From: Terriglobales bacterium | GTDB lineage: Bacteria > Acidobacteriota > Terriglobia > Terriglobales > Acidobacteriaceae | NCBI GenBank assembly: GCA_035561515.1 | Contig: DATMXP010000018.1 | Span: 1-64,000, forward strand | DNA length: 64,000 nt | Direction: 5' to 3' | Part shown: piece by piece, positions 62,071 to 64,000 of the stretch | Layout: every line of letters starts with the position of its first letter | Numbering within the stretch: position 1 is the first letter of the stretch | Notes under the pieces: generated by a model | Seen by the model: only the letters and a program-made list of their open reading frames with translations | Told to the model about the DNA's origin: nothing | Database searches by the model: none | Position numbers and translations under genes: made by a program

Positions 62071-62253
62071 GTCCCACTCGTGGGGCGCAGGAACCGCCGT
62101 CCGCGAGCGGATGCGATGCAAATCCTTGTTCGAGTTGTACTTGTCGGCCAACGACGATCGCAGCCTGTTCCTAGGAGATGCACCATTATTGGTGAAATGA
62201 AAATCCAGTTCAAGCAAGAAGCGCAAAAGTTTTCAACAGGAGGAGGAACTCTG

Positions 62254-62286
62254 ATGTGGTATATTCCGCCTCAAAGCCGAGGCTGA
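62254..62286 (+). CDS. 10-codon upstream ORF with strong Shine-Dalgarno
   Basis: ATG to TGA encodes 'MWYIPPQSRG'. AGGAGGAGG (62238-62246) lies seven bases before the ATG. The stop is followed after three bases by the ATG of the coiled-coil protein gene, which has no ribosome site of its own. This arrangement suggests a translated upstream ORF that couples to or controls that gene. A competing reading is that TGG-TATATT (62257-62265) is an extended -10 promoter, which would start transcription inside it. Confidence 0.4.
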   Translation: MWYIPPQSRG

Positions 62287-62289
62287 ACA

Positions 62290-62598
62290 ATGAATTCTGT
62301 TTACGAGTCTTTGCGGGCCCTTCTCCGCACAAAAGAACTGGAAATCAAGAAATTAGAGAAAGAAATCGAAGCTCTGCGCGTGGTGCTGCCCATCGTTGCG
62401 GAGGCTGGTAGTGCCGTTCCCGAGCAGGAGCCTGCCACCTCGGGCGCGAAGTTCACCCCTGAAGCTGCTTCCAAAGCCAAGCCCTATACGCCTGCGGAAT
62501 TTGAGAACGTGATGGCGCAAGCCGCGGCTGCATCGGCCGGATCCATCAACATACCGGCGCCCGACCTCACGCCGAAACCGCGCACCAACTGGCCGTAA
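62290..62598 (+). CDS. Small coiled-coil protein of unknown function
   Basis: A 102-residue protein. The first 35 residues form a heptad coiled coil ('LRALLRTKELEIKKLEKEIE'), and the rest is a Pro/Ala-rich, probably unstructured tail ('YTPAEFENVMAQAAAASAG'). No signal peptide. It has no Shine-Dalgarno and sits three bases after a 10-codon ORF. It ends at a hairpin. Function is unknown; it probably mediates oligomerisation. Confidence 0.65.
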   Translation: MNSVYESLRALLRTKELEIKKLEKEIEALRVVLPIVAEAGSAVPEQEPATSGAKFTPEAASKAKPYTPAEFENVMAQAAAASAGSINIPAPDLTPKPRTNWP

Positions 62599-62627
62599 AT
62601 CGGCGAAATTGACCTCTTCCGGCCCAA

Positions 62628-62648
62628 GCCGTCCCCTAGCGGGACGGC
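62628..62648 (+). terminator. Terminator-like hairpin after the coiled-coil protein gene
   Basis: GCCGTCCC-CTAGC-GGGACGGC, a perfect 8-bp stem 29 bp after the stop codon, followed only by CTTAT. Strong stem, weak U-run. Confidence 0.55.
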
Positions 62649-62712
62649 CTTATGCCCGTACGTTACCCCCGTAATTTGAGCAAGATACCGGGAAGCCCTA
62701 ACATCCCGGTGA

Positions 62713-63699
62713 ATGTCCTATCGAACCGAGGAGCGGACCCGCTTGCGTCTGACGGCCCTGGTATGGGGATCAGACGGCAACGGGCACATGTTCATGGAGC
62801 AGGTCCAGACATTGGACATCTCTCCCATGGGCGCAAGGCTGAAGGGTCTTTCGCACCCGGTTTCCACGGGATCGATCCTGGGCATTCAAAACGGCGACAA
62901 CCAGGGCCGCTTCGAAGTTGTGTGGATTGGCGAAAAGGGAAGCGACCGCGAAGGACAGATTGGCGTCCGTTGCATCCAGATCGGTCGTCAGACCAGGAAA
63001 TCGATTCTGTACATCGACGATCAGGACTTCGAACTCGAGCGGCGCGTTCCGCTGTTACAGGCTTTTGGTTACGAGCCGCACACCGCGGCTACTGCGCAGG
63101 AAGCATTTGATCAAATGAACAAAGTCCACTTCCAGGCTGTCATGGTGGACCAGCCCTTCCCCGGCGTTAACGATGTCACGTTCATCGATCAGATCAAGCG
63201 GACACAACCGGACACCAAGATTCTGGTTGTTTCCGCTTTTCCTTCGCAGGTACCGGAACGAGTCGTCGAGTTGGCGGACACTTTCCTGCATAAAGGCGAG
63301 AACCAGAACAAATTGATAGCCGCCATCGAGCAGTTGATCGGCCCGGGTCACACCATCAAATGGCCGATCACGCGAACCATCCAACGCTACAAAGTGGTTG
63401 TGCCTGTAGCTGTCCGCGTCCTTCGCAGCGGCGTGAGCGTGCAGATGATCGGCACCTCGGTTGACCTTGGCGAAGGAGGCATGGGGGTACAGGTAGCGGG
63501 TGGAGAACTCGCAGCCGGCGAAATCATCAACATCGAGTTCTCATTGCCGACGGCGCCGCATCCGCTCAAACTCTACGCAATGGTGCGCCATCGCAAGATC
63601 GATCATTACGGAATCCAGTTTGTGGACATCGGCGCTGAAAACCGGCAGGCGATCAGCGATTTGTGCGACGTGCTTGTGCCAATGGATCTCCCCCACTAG
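62713..63699 (+). CDS. PilZ - receiver - PilZ tripartite regulator
   Basis: A 328-residue cytoplasmic protein. Residues 1-95 are a PilZ-like domain ('RTRLRLTALVWG', 'LDISPMGARLKG'). Residues 97-215 are a receiver with acidic pair 'LYIDDQDF', Asp in 'AVMVDQPFPG', 'LVVSAFPS' and Lys in 'FLHKGEN', so it looks phosphorylatable. Residues 225-328 are a second PilZ-like domain ('IQRYKVVVPVAVRVL', 'SVDLGEGGMGVQV'). PilZ domains bind cyclic di-GMP through RxxxR and D/NxSxxG motifs, which are only partly kept here. No kinase is adjacent. Confidence 0.82.
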   Translation: MSYRTEERTRLRLTALVWGSDGNGHMFMEQVQTLDISPMGARLKGLSHPVSTGSILGIQNGDNQGRFEVVWIGEKGSDREGQIGVRCIQIGRQTRKSILYIDDQDFELERRVPLLQAFGYEPHTAATAQEAFDQMNKVHFQAVMVDQPFPGVNDVTFIDQIKRTQPDTKILVVSAFPSQVPERVVELADTFLHKGENQNKLIAAIEQLIGPGHTIKWPITRTIQRYKVVVPVAVRVLRSGVSVQMIGTSVDLGEGGMGVQVAGGELAAGEIINIEFSLPTAPHPLKLYAMVRHRKIDHYGIQFVDIGAENRQAISDLCDVLVPMDLPH

Positions 63700-63856
63700 A
63701 TATCCCGGCAGTCATTCACAAAGAACAAGTTCAATGTCAGTGCGATGCGTCACAATGCGCATTCTCGCATTATGGTACAAGTGCATTGCAATTCCGCTCT
63801 CAATACGAGAACATAGTCAGTTTGTAATACCAATCCTGCACTGATAGGAATAGTTG

Positions 63857-64000
63857 ATGGCAAATCGGGATAACCTCGGCCGCTCGAAGGCTTCCTCCCA
63901 GGGAACTGAGATTGCGCCCGCAAAGGGCAAACTTGGCGTTTTGCTGCCTGGCATGGGCGCCGTTGCTACGACGTTTGTCGCTGGTGTTGAAGCCGTTCGC
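63857..64000 (+). CDS. Inositol-1-phosphate synthase, N-terminal part (cut by window end)
   Basis: The first 48 codons of a gene that runs off the window. After a polar 25-residue start the sequence 'KLGVLLPGMGAVATTFVAGV' is the NAD-binding glycine motif of bacterial and archaeal myo-inositol-1-phosphate synthases. AGGAA precedes the ATG by about nine bases. The product would make inositol phosphate for phosphatidylinositol or related lipids. Assignment rests on this short segment. Confidence 0.65.
   Translation, partial: MANRDNLGRSKASSQGTEIAPAKGKLGVLLPGMGAVATTFVAGVEAVR

Noticed and set aside
1-64000. CRISPR arrays, insertion sequences, prophage, toxin-antitoxin or defence islands
   Set aside because: No regularly spaced repeats, transposase, integrase, phage or restriction genes were seen; most of the window is housekeeping and envelope genes.

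Overview
The window looks like a chromosomal segment of an acidobacterium (Terriglobia, Koribacter-like). This is inferred from gene content and protein style; no rRNA or other taxonomic marker is present. It is GC-rich and densely coding, with many 1-4 nt gene overlaps and frequent GTG/TTG starts. Gram-negative envelope genes (lpxD, mpl, ldcA, tatAC, a SurA-like chaperone) sit beside the monoderm-type heme enzyme HemQ. I see no rRNA, tRNA, CRISPR array, insertion sequence or prophage.

Layout. 0.1-10 kb: a chemotaxis region (cheW and cheA on the minus strand; a multi-HAMP receptor, cheB, cheR and a CheX-like phosphatase on the plus strand). It is interrupted by a dicluster ferredoxin and aroF (DAHP synthase), which is preceded by an aromatic-rich leader peptide and a terminator. 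10-25 kb: ctpA, tatA-tatC, two M28 metallohydrolases, a DUF2231-Rieske protein, terC, nadB, aroB-ubiE, a GTGA-coupled SurA-like chaperone and epimerase, and a CDF transporter. 24.75 kb: a glutaredoxin-like gene with an in-frame UGA at the first active-site cysteine and a bSECIS-like hairpin. 25-45 kb: EamA transporter, TPR protein, secreted HExxH protein, mtnP-pfkB, a GT-C glycosyltransferase, mgtC, dapF-ldcA-mpl (DAP supply and murein recycling), M61 peptidase, plsC, a membrane spermidine-synthase-like protein, REC-PAS regulator, lpxD, a poly(A) polymerase/CCA-type enzyme with an H1-like tail, and a lipoprotein. 45-52 kb: GH20 hexosaminidase and the heme operon hemX-hemA-hemC-hemD, with a perfect CRP-type palindrome in the divergent promoter region. 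52-64 kb: an AT-richer patch with a tiny ORF and a TonB-like secreted protein, APC permease, S9 peptidase, nth, hemQ, DedA, SDR, GAF-TM-AMIN and PilZ-REC-PilZ proteins, and the start of an inositol-phosphate synthase gene cut by the window end.

Two observations stand out. The first is the predicted selenoprotein glutaredoxin (UPPC active site) with its downstream stem-loop. The second is the apparently leaderless 33-codon leader peptide (Phe x3, then Tyr-Tyr-Trp in a hairpin loop) followed by an intrinsic terminator next to the aroF ribosome binding site, which together read as an aromatic amino-acid attenuator. Further points of interest are a dispersed palindromic repeat translated inside nth, a 10-codon upstream ORF with a strong Shine-Dalgarno, an intrinsic terminator inside the heme operon, and several unusual domain fusions.
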